Below the pieces are notes generated by a model, which saw nothing but the letters and a program-made list of their open reading frames with translations, did not search any database and had not been told where the DNA came from. The position numbers and the translations under genes are program-made. Of a DNA stretch of 64,000 bases, positions 42,535-51,497 are shown one piece after another. Origin of the DNA: DATAVB01 sp036267955 (GTDB lineage Bacteria > Actinomycetota > Actinomycetes > Mycobacteriales > QHCD01); contig DATAVB010000046.1 of NCBI GenBank assembly GCA_036267955.1, positions 1 through 64,000 on the forward strand. The letters are read 5' to 3'. Positions within the stretch are counted from its first letter, which is position 1, and every line of letters starts with the position of its first letter.

Positions 42535-43494
42535 ATGTCTGACGTTCTGGTCCTGGTCGAAGATTCCGACGGCGCACCGAAAAAGGTGACCTTCGAGCTG
42601 CTGGCCGCCGCCCGGCAGCTCGGCGAGCCGGCCGCGGTCGTCACCGGCCCGGCCGGCACCACCGATGCCCTGACTGACGCGCTCATCCAACACGGCGCCG
42701 AGAAGATCTACGCCGCCGAGTCCGACGACATCGACGCGTTTCTGGTCGCGCCGAAAGCCGAGGTGCTGGCGAAACTGGTGACCGACAAGTCCCCGGCCGC
42801 GGTGCTGATCGCGGCGACCGGTGAGGGAAAAGAAATCGCCGGCCGGCTCGCTGTCAGGACCGGTTCCGGTTTCCTCACCGACGTCGTCGATCTCACCACT
42901 GAAGGCGTCGGCACCCAGTCGATCTTCGGTGGCGGGGTCACGGTGCATTCCAGGGTTCGCGTCGGCACCCCGATCTTCACTCTGCGCCCCAACGCTTTCG
43001 CGCCGGTCGACCAGGCCGGCGCCGGTGCCCGCGAGGACGTCGAGGTGGCGTTGTCCGCCGCGGCCAGGGGCGCGCGAGTGGTCGACCGGCAGCAGGAGGA
43101 CAAGGGCGATCGGCCGGAGCTGACCGAGGCGCAGATCGTCGTCTCCGGTGGCCGGGGTGTCGGGTCGGCCGACAACTTCGCGCTCATCGAGAAGCTGGCC
43201 GATTCACTCGACGCCGCGGTCGGCGCCTCCCGGGCCGCGACGGACGCCGGGTGGTATCCGCATCAGCACCAGGTCGGCCAGACCGGCGTGACCGTCTCAC
43301 CCCAGCTCTATCTGGCGGTCGGCATTTCCGGTGCGATCCAACACCGGGCCGGCATGCAGACCTCCAAAACGATCGCGGTCATCAACAAAGACCCGGAGGC
43401 GCCTATTTTCGAATTGGCGGACTTCGGGGTCGTCGGCGATCTCTTTACCGTGGTGCCGCAGCTGACCGAGGAAATTGGCAGGCGCAAGGGCTGA
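42535..43494 (+). CDS. etfA: Electron transfer flavoprotein alpha subunit
   Basis: A 319-residue FAD-binding partner of EtfB. The C-terminal FAD domain shows VSPQLYLAVGISGAIQHRAGM and NKDPEAPIFELADFGVVGDL, the family signature. The N-terminal domain has the usual adenine-nucleotide alpha-hydrolase fold. GGAGGT precedes the ATG. The M55 peptidase starts five bases after its stop, so the three may be one transcript. Confidence 0.96.
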   Translation: MSDVLVLVEDSDGAPKKVTFELLAAARQLGEPAAVVTGPAGTTDALTDALIQHGAEKIYAAESDDIDAFLVAPKAEVLAKLVTDKSPAAVLIAATGEGKEIAGRLAVRTGSGFLTDVVDLTTEGVGTQSIFGGGVTVHSRVRVGTPIFTLRPNAFAPVDQAGAGAREDVEVALSAAARGARVVDRQQEDKGDRPELTEAQIVVSGGRGVGSADNFALIEKLADSLDAAVGASRAATDAGWYPHQHQVGQTGVTVSPQLYLAVGISGAIQHRAGMQTSKTIAVINKDPEAPIFELADFGVVGDLFTVVPQLTEEIGRRKG

Positions 43495-43499
43495 GCGAC

Positions 43500-44336
43500 A
43501 TGCGGATCTATCTCTCCTCGGACATGGAGGGGACGGCCGGGATCGTGGACTGGGCGCAGTGCGTCGGTCCCGGTCCGTTGTACGAGGAGGGCCGCGAGCT
43601 CCTGCTCGCCGAGGTGAATGCCGCCATCGACGGAGCGGTGGCGGCCGGGGCGAACGAGATCGTCGTCAATGACTCGCATTCCACGATGCACAATCTGCCG
43701 CCGACGCGACTGCACGCCCGGGCCGAATACCTTTCCGGCCAGGCGAAACCGCTGTACATGATGGAGGGTCTGGACGCGTCGTTCGACGCGGTCTTTTTCA
43801 TCTCGTACCACGCCTCGGCCGGCACCGCCGGCGTGCTGTCGCATACCTACAATCCCGCCGCATTCGCCCGGATAGAACTCAACGGGACGGTGGCCGGCGA
43901 GTCCGGCCTCGGCGCGCTGGTGGCACAGGCACACGGTGTGCCGGTGGTGCTCATCACCGGCGACCAGTTCGTCGGCCCGGAGGCCGCGCCGTTCTGCCCC
44001 GGAATCGAGACGGTGCGGGTGAAGGATTCGGTGAGCCGTACGGCCGCGCGCAGCCTGCATCCGGAGGAGGCCTGCGTACGGATCAGGGCCGCCGCCGAAA
44101 GGGTCGTCCGACGGCTCGCCGCCGGCGAATTCCGGCCGCCTGCGATCGACCTGCCGGCCGCGCTGCGAATCGAATTCCGGACCGATGAAATGGCGGGCGC
44201 CCTCGAGGTGCTCGGCGACCGGGTCGAGCAGACCGGCCCGCGCACCGTGACGGTCACCGATGACGAGCCGCTGCGCCTTTTCCGGACGTTTCTGGCGATC
44301 AACACGCTGACCCGCCCACTGGCTCTCGTACGGTAG
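43500..44336 (+). CDS. M55 family metallopeptidase (DppA-like D-aminopeptidase)
   Basis: A 278-residue zinc aminopeptidase that releases D-amino acids from peptides, as DppA of Bacillus. The N-terminal SSDMEGTAGI provides the DxE zinc ligands, and NDSHSTMHN, YHASAGT and GDQ segments fit the M55 family. It has no signal peptide and acts in the cytoplasm, likely in peptidoglycan turnover. It follows etfA closely although no functional link is known. Confidence 0.92.
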   Translation: MRIYLSSDMEGTAGIVDWAQCVGPGPLYEEGRELLLAEVNAAIDGAVAAGANEIVVNDSHSTMHNLPPTRLHARAEYLSGQAKPLYMMEGLDASFDAVFFISYHASAGTAGVLSHTYNPAAFARIELNGTVAGESGLGALVAQAHGVPVVLITGDQFVGPEAAPFCPGIETVRVKDSVSRTAARSLHPEEACVRIRAAAERVVRRLAAGEFRPPAIDLPAALRIEFRTDEMAGALEVLGDRVEQTGPRTVTVTDDEPLRLFRTFLAINTLTRPLALVR

Positions 44337-44344
44337 GGCCGCGA

Positions 44345-44369
44345 GGCCTAGGACCATCGGCCTAGGCCG
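44345..44369. promoter_or_regulatory. Palindromic element before the MFS gene
   Basis: GGCCTAGG (44345-44352) and CCTAGGCC (44361-44368) are inverted copies with an 8-base spacer, and CGGCCTAGGCCG (44358-44369) is itself a 12-bp perfect palindrome. It sits 9 bases after the peptidase stop and 55 bases before the MFS start, so it is an operator or a terminator. TetR- or MarR-type control of the exporter is possible. Confidence 0.5.
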
Positions 44370-44409
44370 ACCCGGTAGAAATGCCAGGGCCGCCGGGTCC
44401 GCCGCTGCG

Positions 44410-44415
44410 TAGTCT
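44410..44415 (+). promoter_or_regulatory. -10 box of leaderless MFS promoter
   Basis: TAGTCT eight bases before the GTG at 44424, no ribosome site. Confidence 0.5.
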
Positions 44416-44423
44416 CAACAGCT

Positions 44424-45815
44424 GTGACGACCACCGAAAACTCCGCTGAGGCGCAGACCGAACCACCGCCGAACACCAGCCTGCTGAGCGGTGCGCACCG
44501 CACGGCCACGATCGGCATCCTGATGGTCGTCACCCTGATCGCATTTGAGGCGATGGCCGTCGCCACCGCAATGCCGACAGCGGTCGCCGCGCTGCACGGC
44601 CTGGCCTATTACGGCTGGCCGTTCACCGGCTTCCTCGTCGCCAACGTGGTCGGCGTCGTCGCCGGCGGCGAGATCTGCGACCGCGACGGCCCGCGCCGCT
44701 CGCTGCTGGCCGGCCTGGCCGTCTTCACCGCCGGGCTGATCGTCGCCGGTGCGGCACCCGACATGGCGGCGTTCGTGTTCGGCCGGGCGGTGCAGGGGCT
44801 GGGCGGCGGGCTGGTCATCATCGCGGTCTACATCGTGATCGCCGAGGTGTACGACGATCGGCTCCGGCCGCGCATCTTCGCCGCGCTGTCAGCAGCCTGG
44901 GTGCTGCCGTCGCTGGTCGGTCCGGTGATCTCCGGGGCGTTGACCCAGCACCTGACCTGGCGCCTGGTCTTCCTGAGCATTCCGCCGTTCATCGTGCTGG
45001 CGCTGCTGTTGATCATGCCGGCGTTACGGTCGCTGGCGCCGCATCCAAGCTCCGGGGCCCGGCTGACCCGGTGGCGGATCGCGCTGATCGCGGCTATTGG
45101 AGTGGCGACGCTGCAGTACGCCGGGCAGGAACTGCACTGGCTGTCACTGCTGCCGTTCGTGATCGGTCTGGTGCTGCTCGTCGGCGCGCTGCGCCGGCTG
45201 CTGCCGGCCGGCACCGTCCGGGTACGCCGCGGCATGCCGGCGGTGGTTGCATTCCGCGGCATGCTCGCCGGCGCGTTCTTCGCGGTGGACTCGTTCGTGC
45301 CGCTGACCCTGAGCCACCTGCATGGCTACGGCGCGACCCTGGCCGGGATGCCGCTCATGATCGGCGCCCTCGGCTGGTCGGCCGGCTCCTGGGTGCAGGG
45401 GCACCGCCAGCAAGCCCACCGGCACCGCTACGTGCGGGCCGGGTTCGGTTTCGTCGCGATAGCCGCCCTCACCATGAGCACCCTCACGCTGCACCAGACC
45501 CCGGGCTGGGTCGCCTATCTGGCCTGGCTGGTCGGCGGCGCGGGGATGGGGCTCGTAATGCCGACGCTGTCGTTGCTGGTGCTGGATTTCTCGCCGGTGG
45601 CCGAGCGCGGGAAGAACAGCTCTGCCCTGCAGATCTGCGACGTCATCGGCAGCGCGCTGTGCGTCGGGGTCGGCGGCGTCATGGTCGCGGCGGCGGCCCA
45701 TTCGCTGTTGTCCCTGCCGGTGGCGCTGCGGCTGGTGGATATCACCATGGCCGTGCTCGCGCTGTCCGGATCGGTGCTGGCCGGGCGCGCCCGGGGCGTG
45801 CGTCAGGACGGGTAA
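44424..45815 (+). CDS. MFS drug/metabolite exporter
   Basis: A 463-residue major facilitator of the multidrug-resistance (DHA) type with about 12-14 membrane segments. The motif A loop is GGEICDRDGPRR, and GRAVQGLGGG resembles the DHA motif in helix 5. Substrate unknown; it probably exports toxic compounds by proton antiport. The gene has a leaderless start (TAGTCT) and an upstream palindrome that could bind a regulator encoded elsewhere. Confidence 0.88.
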   Translation: MTTTENSAEAQTEPPPNTSLLSGAHRTATIGILMVVTLIAFEAMAVATAMPTAVAALHGLAYYGWPFTGFLVANVVGVVAGGEICDRDGPRRSLLAGLAVFTAGLIVAGAAPDMAAFVFGRAVQGLGGGLVIIAVYIVIAEVYDDRLRPRIFAALSAAWVLPSLVGPVISGALTQHLTWRLVFLSIPPFIVLALLLIMPALRSLAPHPSSGARLTRWRIALIAAIGVATLQYAGQELHWLSLLPFVIGLVLLVGALRRLLPAGTVRVRRGMPAVVAFRGMLAGAFFAVDSFVPLTLSHLHGYGATLAGMPLMIGALGWSAGSWVQGHRQQAHRHRYVRAGFGFVAIAALTMSTLTLHQTPGWVAYLAWLVGGAGMGLVMPTLSLLVLDFSPVAERGKNSSALQICDVIGSALCVGVGGVMVAAAAHSLLSLPVALRLVDITMAVLALSGSVLAGRARGVRQDG

Positions 45816-45843
45816 GGGCGGGCTGTGGCAGCATGCTCGCATC

Positions 45844-47217
45844 ATGGTGATTCGGTCCGACCTGCTCGGCGGGCCCGCGGTTGAGAATGACCCCGGGGAA
45901 TTGCGTGGTGCGTGGTTTCCCGGGCCGATTCCGCGACCGTCGCGCGCGCTGTTGACGGCGACCGGCTATGTGGCTGGTTGTCTTGCGGCGGTGCTGGTTC
46001 TGCTCGCGCTGCCGGCCGGCCGCTCGGTGTGGGACAGCCTGTGGGCCGAGGACGGCAAAGTATTCTTGTCGCAGTCGCTGACCGCGCATTGGTATTCGCC
46101 GGTATTCCGGCCCAGTGAGGGTTATATGCACCTCGTGCCGCGGCTGTTCGGATTCGGTGCGCGGGTATTTCCGGTGTCGGATGCGGCCGTGCTCTTCGGA
46201 GTGGGAAGCGCCGTGCTGCGGGCATTACTGGCGCTGTTCGTGTTCCGCGCGTCGGCCGGCCACGTGCGGTCGGCGCCGTTACGCGCTTTCCTGGCGGTCT
46301 TTCTCATTCTCGTACCGTCGGGGGAGACGCTCGACAATGTCGCGAATCTGCATTGGTATCTGCTGTACGCCGCCATCTGGGCGGCGCTGTGGCGTCCCGC
46401 ATCCCGCTGGGAGAACGCGATGGCGGCCATCGTCGTCGCGGCGGCGGTGTGCAGCGACCCGCTGACCCTCATCATCGCGCCGATCGTGCTGGCCCGGTGC
46501 ATCACACTGCGCCGGCGCCGCGATCATCTGGTGACCGCGGGCTTTCTTGTCGCGACCGTCGTGCAATTGACGGTTGTCGCCGGAGCCAGCCGGGTCCAGG
46601 TCCGACCGGTCGGCTGGGTGGAGATCCTCCGCGCCTACGACGCGCGCATTCTGGTGGCGTTGCTGACCGGACACAGCGCGGCCGGACACCTGGTCACCGG
46701 ATCACTCCGGATCGCGGTGCTGCTGCTGGCGGTGGTCCTACTCGCCATGGTGCTCCTGCCCGGCCTCCGGGCCGACCGACCCACCGCCGCCCTCGTGCTC
46801 TACCTGATCGCGGCGAGCCTGGTGCTCTTCGCGCTGGGGTGGCGCCACTCGTTGGGCACGGTGGCGCGGCCGAGCCGTGACCTGAACGGCAACAGCCGGT
46901 ACGACGTGGTGCCCATGCTGCTGGTCGTGACCGCCATCGTGGTTGGCATGAAATCAGTGCTCAGCCGGTCGGCGATCGGCCACCGTGTTCGGTTGCGCCT
47001 GGCCGGCACGGGCGTCGCTGTCGCGGTCGTGCTCGCCGCCGCGGCCCTGTCGATCTCGTCGGTCTCGGGCGCCAACGCAGGCCCGACGTGGCGTGCCCGG
47101 CTCGACCTCGCCCGGCACGCGTGCCGGACGACGACGATGGCCCTGGTCGCGGTTCCGGTCGACCCCGGGCCGCCCTGGGCGGCCCGCATACCCTGCGCGC
47201 GCCTCACCGCCAGATAG
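45844..47217 (+). CDS. Polytopic membrane protein, possibly GT-C-like
   Basis: A 457-residue membrane protein with about ten predicted helices. The first outside loop contains SLWAEDGKVFL; an acidic pair just after the first helix is a feature of GT-C glycosyltransferases that use polyprenyl-phosphate sugars. The TGERTLD-like loop (PSGETLDNVANLHWYLL) and a C-terminal loop with two cysteines (HACRTTT, IPCARL) outside the membrane are further features. I do not recognise a named family; the GT-C reading is a guess from topology. It has no close functional link to the cysteine desulfurase that follows. Confidence 0.6.
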   Translation: MVIRSDLLGGPAVENDPGELRGAWFPGPIPRPSRALLTATGYVAGCLAAVLVLLALPAGRSVWDSLWAEDGKVFLSQSLTAHWYSPVFRPSEGYMHLVPRLFGFGARVFPVSDAAVLFGVGSAVLRALLALFVFRASAGHVRSAPLRAFLAVFLILVPSGETLDNVANLHWYLLYAAIWAALWRPASRWENAMAAIVVAAAVCSDPLTLIIAPIVLARCITLRRRRDHLVTAGFLVATVVQLTVVAGASRVQVRPVGWVEILRAYDARILVALLTGHSAAGHLVTGSLRIAVLLLAVVLLAMVLLPGLRADRPTAALVLYLIAASLVLFALGWRHSLGTVARPSRDLNGNSRYDVVPMLLVVTAIVVGMKSVLSRSAIGHRVRLRLAGTGVAVAVVLAAAALSISSVSGANAGPTWRARLDLARHACRTTTMALVAVPVDPGPPWAARIPCARLTAR

Positions 47218-47224
47218 CCGCCGG

Positions 47225-47230
47225 TAGTCT
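47225..47230 (+). promoter_or_regulatory. -10 box of leaderless desulfurase promoter
   Basis: TAGTCT eight bases before the ATG at 47239, no ribosome site. Confidence 0.5.
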
Positions 47231-47238
47231 GGTGTCCG

Positions 47239-48417
47239 ATGAACTACCTCGACCACGCCGCCACCACCCCGATGCTCCCCTGCGCGATTGCCGCGATGGG
47301 CGAGCAACTCGGTCGGATCGGCAACCCCTCGTCCCTGCACGGCTCCGGCCGGCAGGCCCGGCGGGTGGTGGAGGAGTCGCGTGAGCTGATCGCCGAGCGC
47401 TACGGCGCCGCACCCGCCGAGGTGGTGCTGACCGCCGGCGGCACCGAGGGCGACAATCTCGCGGTGAAGGGGCTGTACTGGGCCCGTCGCGCCGCCGACC
47501 CGCGCCGGCGCCGGCTGCTGGTGAGCGGGGTCGAGCACCATGCCGTACTCGATGCCGCGCAGTGGCTGGCCGACCGGCAGGACGCGGTGGTCGAGTGGCT
47601 GCCGGTCGACCGCGCCGGCCGGGTGGAGCCGGAGACGCTGACCCGGGCACTCGCCGCCGCCGATGACGTGGCCCTGGTATCTGTGATGTGGGCCAACAAC
47701 GAGGTCGGCACGATCGAACCGATCGCCGAGCTGGTCGAGATCGCCCACGCACACGGCGTTCCGTTCCATAGCGACGCGGTGCAGGCCGCCGGCGTGCTGC
47801 CGCTGGACTTCGCCGCCAGCGGGGTGGATGCGCTGACCCTCAGCGGGCACAAGCTCGGCGGTCCGGTTGGGGTGGGTGCGTTGCTGCTGCGCCGGGACGC
47901 CACGCTGGAGGCGGTGCTGCACGGCGGGGGCCAGGAGCGCGACGTCCGGTCCGGCACCCTCGACGTCGCGGGCGCCGCCGGGTTCGCCGCTGCCGTCCGG
48001 GAAGCTACGGCGCATCGCGACGACCACGTCCGGCAGCTGACCGCGCTGCGGGACGACCTGGTGGCCGGCATCCGGCGCGCGGTTCCCGACGTCGTCGTCA
48101 ACGCCGAGACGGTCGACCGGCTGCCCGGCATCGCCCACGTCACTTTCCCCGGTTGCGAAGGGGATGCCGTGCTCATGCTGCTCGACGCCGCCGGGGTGGA
48201 GTGCTCGACCGGGTCGGCCTGTTCCGCCGGTGTGGCGCGGGCCAGCCATGTGCTGCTGGCGATGGGCGTCGCCGAGCCCGAGGCCCGCGCGTCGCTGCGG
48301 TTCTCCTTCGGCCACACCTCCACCGATGACGACGTCGTCGCCGCGGTCGAGGCCATCGGCCCGGCGGTCGGGCGGGCCCGGCAGGCCGGGGCCCAACTGG
48401 CGGGAAGCGGCCGATGA
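47239..48417 (+). CDS. Cysteine desulfurase (IscS/NifS type)
   Basis: A 392-residue PLP enzyme that removes sulfur from cysteine for tRNA thiolation and cofactor assembly. The PLP lysine lies in LSGHKLGGP, and the catalytic cysteine in GVECSTGSACSAG. N-terminal YLDHAATTPM is the family signature. Its ATGA overlap with mnmA shows that it supplies sulfur to MnmA. It is a class I desulfurase; no Fe-S scaffold gene is adjacent, so its main partner here is MnmA. Confidence 0.95.
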   Translation: MNYLDHAATTPMLPCAIAAMGEQLGRIGNPSSLHGSGRQARRVVEESRELIAERYGAAPAEVVLTAGGTEGDNLAVKGLYWARRAADPRRRRLLVSGVEHHAVLDAAQWLADRQDAVVEWLPVDRAGRVEPETLTRALAAADDVALVSVMWANNEVGTIEPIAELVEIAHAHGVPFHSDAVQAAGVLPLDFAASGVDALTLSGHKLGGPVGVGALLLRRDATLEAVLHGGGQERDVRSGTLDVAGAAGFAAAVREATAHRDDHVRQLTALRDDLVAGIRRAVPDVVVNAETVDRLPGIAHVTFPGCEGDAVLMLLDAAGVECSTGSACSAGVARASHVLLAMGVAEPEARASLRFSFGHTSTDDDVVAAVEAIGPAVGRARQAGAQLAGSGR

Positions 48418-49499
48418 GGATTCCTGCCGCGGAGCGGCGGCTAAAGATACTCGCGGCGATGTCCGGCGGGGTGGACTCCGCGGTGGCGGCGGCCCGCGCG
48501 GTCGAGGCGGGACACGACGTCACCGGCGTACATCTTGCGCTGTCCGCGGCGCCATCCTCCGTCCGCACCGGCGCCCGCGGGTGCTGCACGGTGGAGGACT
48601 CCCGGGACGCTCGCAGGGCGGCCGACGTGCTCGGGATTCCCTTCTACATATGGGATCTGGCCGAGCGGTTCCAGGCCGACGTGGTCGATGACTTCCTGGC
48701 CGAGTACGCCGCCGGCCGCACGCCCAACCCCTGCCTGCGCTGCAACGAGAAGATCAAGTTCGCCGCCGTGCTCGACCGGGCGCTGGCGCTCGGCTTCGAC
48801 GCGGTGGTGACCGGCCACCACGCCCGACTCGCCGACGGGCAGCTTCGCCGCAGCGTCGACTTCGGCAAGGACCAGTCGTACGTGCTGGCCGTCTGCACCG
48901 CCGAGCAGCTGTCCCACGCGATGTTCCCGCTCGGCGACACGACGAAGGCCGAGGTGCGGGCCGAGGCCGCCCGCCGCGGGCTCGGTGTCGCGGAAAAACC
49001 CGACAGCCACGACATCTGCTTCATCGCCGACGGAGACACCCGTGGCTTCCTGGCCGACCGGCTCGGCGAGCGACCGGGTGACATCGTCGAGGACGGCACG
49101 GTGGTGGGCCAGCACTCCGGTGCCTTCGGCTACACGGTCGGCCAGCGGCGCGGTCTCGCCCTCGGCCGGCCGGCCCCGGACGGTCATCCCCGCTATGTGC
49201 TGTCGATCGAGCCGGTCTCCAATACCGTCACCGTCGGCCCGCGCGACCGGCTGGCGATCACCGACGTGACCGGCGTACGTCCAGTGTGGACAGTCGGTAC
49301 GCCGCCGGCGCCGTCGTTCGACTGCCTGGCCCAGGTGCGGGCCCACGGCCGCGTCTCGACCGCGACCGCGACGCTCACCGGCGACGGCCTCAGCGTGCGG
49401 CTGCACGAGCCGCAGCGCGGAGTGTCGGCCGGGCAGGCGATCGTGCTCTACGACGGCGACCTGGTGCTCGGCTCGGCGACCATTGAGAAAGCCGCCTAG
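48414..49499 (+). CDS. mnmA: tRNA-specific 2-thiouridylase
   Basis: A 361-residue PP-loop enzyme that makes 2-thiouridine at position 34 of tRNA for Lys, Glu and Gln. The PP-loop SGGVDS is at residues 17-22, the two catalytic cysteines are in TPNPCLRCN and DICFI, and the central KDQSYVL matches the family. The start overlaps the desulfurase stop by four bases. The C-terminal beta-barrel for RNA is present. Its TAG shares a base with the next GTG start. Confidence 0.97.
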   Translation: MRIPAAERRLKILAAMSGGVDSAVAAARAVEAGHDVTGVHLALSAAPSSVRTGARGCCTVEDSRDARRAADVLGIPFYIWDLAERFQADVVDDFLAEYAAGRTPNPCLRCNEKIKFAAVLDRALALGFDAVVTGHHARLADGQLRRSVDFGKDQSYVLAVCTAEQLSHAMFPLGDTTKAEVRAEAARRGLGVAEKPDSHDICFIADGDTRGFLADRLGERPGDIVEDGTVVGQHSGAFGYTVGQRRGLALGRPAPDGHPRYVLSIEPVSNTVTVGPRDRLAITDVTGVRPVWTVGTPPAPSFDCLAQVRAHGRVSTATATLTGDGLSVRLHEPQRGVSAGQAIVLYDGDLVLGSATIEKAA

Positions 49500-50515
49500 T
49501 GACCGTTCCGGCCACGCTCCAGGTCGCCGCGGGGATTGCCACCGGTGTCGGGTCACTGCCCGGTGACGACCCGATGGAGGCCTGCCGGCTGGTCCTGGGT
49601 GAGCTGCCCGACCTGCCGCACCTGCCGGAGTTGCCCGGCCGCGGCCCCGGCGCCGACATGATCGGGCGGACGGCCGCGCTGCTGGTCGATCTCGCGGTCG
49701 ACCTGCAGCCGTCCGGCTGGCGGCTGGTCCCCAACCGGGGCATCGATCTGCGGCGCGGCAGCGATTTCCTGTCGCGCGACCTGGATGCGCTGGAAGAGGT
49801 CGCCGAGGGCTACACCGGGTTGCTCAAGGTGCAGGCCACCGGGCCGTGGACGCTTGCCGGGTCGGTCGAACTGCCGCGCGGTGACAAGGTGATCGCCGAC
49901 CCGGGCGCGACCCGGGATCTGCGTGAGTCGCTCACCGAGGGGCTGCGGCTGCATCTCGCGCAGCTTCGCCGCCGGGTCCCCGGTGCCTCGCTGCTGCTCC
50001 AACTCGACGAGCCGTCGCTGCCGATGGTGCTGGCCGGCCGGGTGCCGACCGCGAGCGGGTACGGAACCCTGCGGACGGTGGAGGAACAGACCGCGGTGCA
50101 GTCGCTGGCAGCAGTGCTGGATGCGGTGGACACTCCGGTGCTGGTGCACTGCTGTGCCGCCGGGGCGCCGTTGGACCTGCTCCGCCGGGCTGGCGCCGCC
50201 GGCCTATCGATCGACGCGAGCCTGCTGCGACCGGCCGACGATGACGCGCTCGGTGTCGCGGTCGAGGCCGGGCTGCCGCTCTTCCTCGGCGTCGTACCGG
50301 GCACCGACCGCGATCTGTCCACAGTGGACCGTACGGCCGATGTGGCGCGCCGGCTCTGGCACCGGCTGGGTTTCGCGCCGGACAAGCTGGGAGCCGGTGT
50401 CGTGCTGCAGCCCAGTTGCGGGCTCGCCGGCGCCAGCCCCGAGTACGCCCGGCGGGCGCTGCGTCGGGTCCGGGACGCGGCCCGGATCCTGACCGAGGAG
50501 CCCGAACCGGGCTGA
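49499..50515 (+). CDS. MetE C-terminal-like (cobalamin-independent methionine synthase family) protein
   Basis: A 338-residue protein with the zinc-binding barrel of the MetE/UROD fold but not the full 750-residue MetE. Zinc ligands are suggested by VHCCAAG (H and C) and QPSCGLAG (C). The N-terminal GVGSLPGDD and the QLDEPSLP segment resemble short MetE-like proteins of mycobacteria (Rv3015c-like). It may transfer a methyl group to a thiol but its methyl donor and acceptor are unknown. It shares one base with the mnmA stop and is co-transcribed with sulfur-relay genes. Confidence 0.85.
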   Translation: MTVPATLQVAAGIATGVGSLPGDDPMEACRLVLGELPDLPHLPELPGRGPGADMIGRTAALLVDLAVDLQPSGWRLVPNRGIDLRRGSDFLSRDLDALEEVAEGYTGLLKVQATGPWTLAGSVELPRGDKVIADPGATRDLRESLTEGLRLHLAQLRRRVPGASLLLQLDEPSLPMVLAGRVPTASGYGTLRTVEEQTAVQSLAAVLDAVDTPVLVHCCAAGAPLDLLRRAGAAGLSIDASLLRPADDDALGVAVEAGLPLFLGVVPGTDRDLSTVDRTADVARRLWHRLGFAPDKLGAGVVLQPSCGLAGASPEYARRALRRVRDAARILTEEPEPG

Positions 50516-50663
50516 CCGCCGGCGTCCCGCTGAGGATGCCGCGTTTGGGTGACACGATCTTGCGAGGTCGAGCGGGCGGCGTTCCGATGCCCGTCGGCGC
50601 CGGCCACTAGGGTCGGGTCCGGACTATGTCGGCAGAGAGTCGGCAGAGAGTGGGTGCAGCACG

Positions 50664-51392
50664 GTGGACCGTTCTTCCTCGGCGGTACGGGCCGGGATCG
50701 TGTGGTCGGTCCTCGGGGCCGAGCTCGATCGGCGGGAGTCGGCGGCCGATGTGCTGGACGTGGGCGGCGGCAGTGGCGTGCTCGCGGTCCCGCTGGCCGA
50801 GCGCGGTTGTGCGGTGACGGTGGTCGACACCAGCGCGGACGCATTGGCCACCTTGCGCCGCCGGGCGGCCGAGGCCGGGGTCGCCGACCGGGTGCGCGGC
50901 CTGCAGGGCGACGTCGACGGGCTGCTCGATCTCGTCGAGCCGGCCGGCTATGACCTGGTGCTGTGCCACAGCGTGCTGGAGTTCGTCGACGATCCGACCG
51001 TGGCGGTGGAGATCCTCGCCGGGGCGATGCGGCCGGGCGGCGCGGTCAGCCTGCTGGTTGCCAACCGGGCCGCCGCGGTGCTCGCCCGCGCACTCGGCGG
51101 TCACCTCGCCGACGCCCACCGCGCGCTCTCGCGCGGCGACGGCAGGTGGGGCGCGGCCGACGGCGTGCAGCGCCGTTTCGACGCCGAAGCACTCGCGGCG
51201 CTGCTCAATCCGGCCGGACTGCAGGTCGAGTCGGTGCACGGCGTCCGGGTCTTCGCCGATCTGGTGCCTGGCGCCGTGCTGGATCGGGAGTCCGGTGCGC
51301 TGGAAGAGCTGCGGCTGCTGGAGGCGGCGGCGTCGGCACTGCCGCCGTACCGGGATATCGCCGCGCAGCTGCACGTTTTGGCCCGCCGCTGA
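50664..51392 (+). CDS. Class I SAM-dependent methyltransferase (SmtA/CmoM-like)
   Basis: A 242-residue methyltransferase. Motif I is VLDVGGGSGVLAVPLA, the strand-2 acidic residue is in VVDTSADA, and CHSVLEFVDDP plus MRPGGAVSLLVAN are typical of SmtA/CmoM-like enzymes. The GTG at 50664 is preceded by the tandem GTCGGCAGAGA motif (two copies) and a GAGAG site. Between dinB and the MetE-like gene in actinobacterial genomes a methyltransferase of this kind is common. Substrate uncertain; tRNA or a small molecule. Confidence 0.85.
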   Translation: MDRSSSAVRAGIVWSVLGAELDRRESAADVLDVGGGSGVLAVPLAERGCAVTVVDTSADALATLRRRAAEAGVADRVRGLQGDVDGLLDLVEPAGYDLVLCHSVLEFVDDPTVAVEILAGAMRPGGAVSLLVANRAAAVLARALGGHLADAHRALSRGDGRWGAADGVQRRFDAEALAALLNPAGLQVESVHGVRVFADLVPGAVLDRESGALEELRLLEAAASALPPYRDIAAQLHVLARR

Positions 51393-51497
51393 TCGGTTGC
51401 CGTTGTCTGTCGGTGTCGCCGGGTAGCGTGCGGTCGGAGTCGGGGCGACCCGACCAGCCGCAGCTGGCTGGTCGGCAATACGGAGTCGGGAGGTGCG

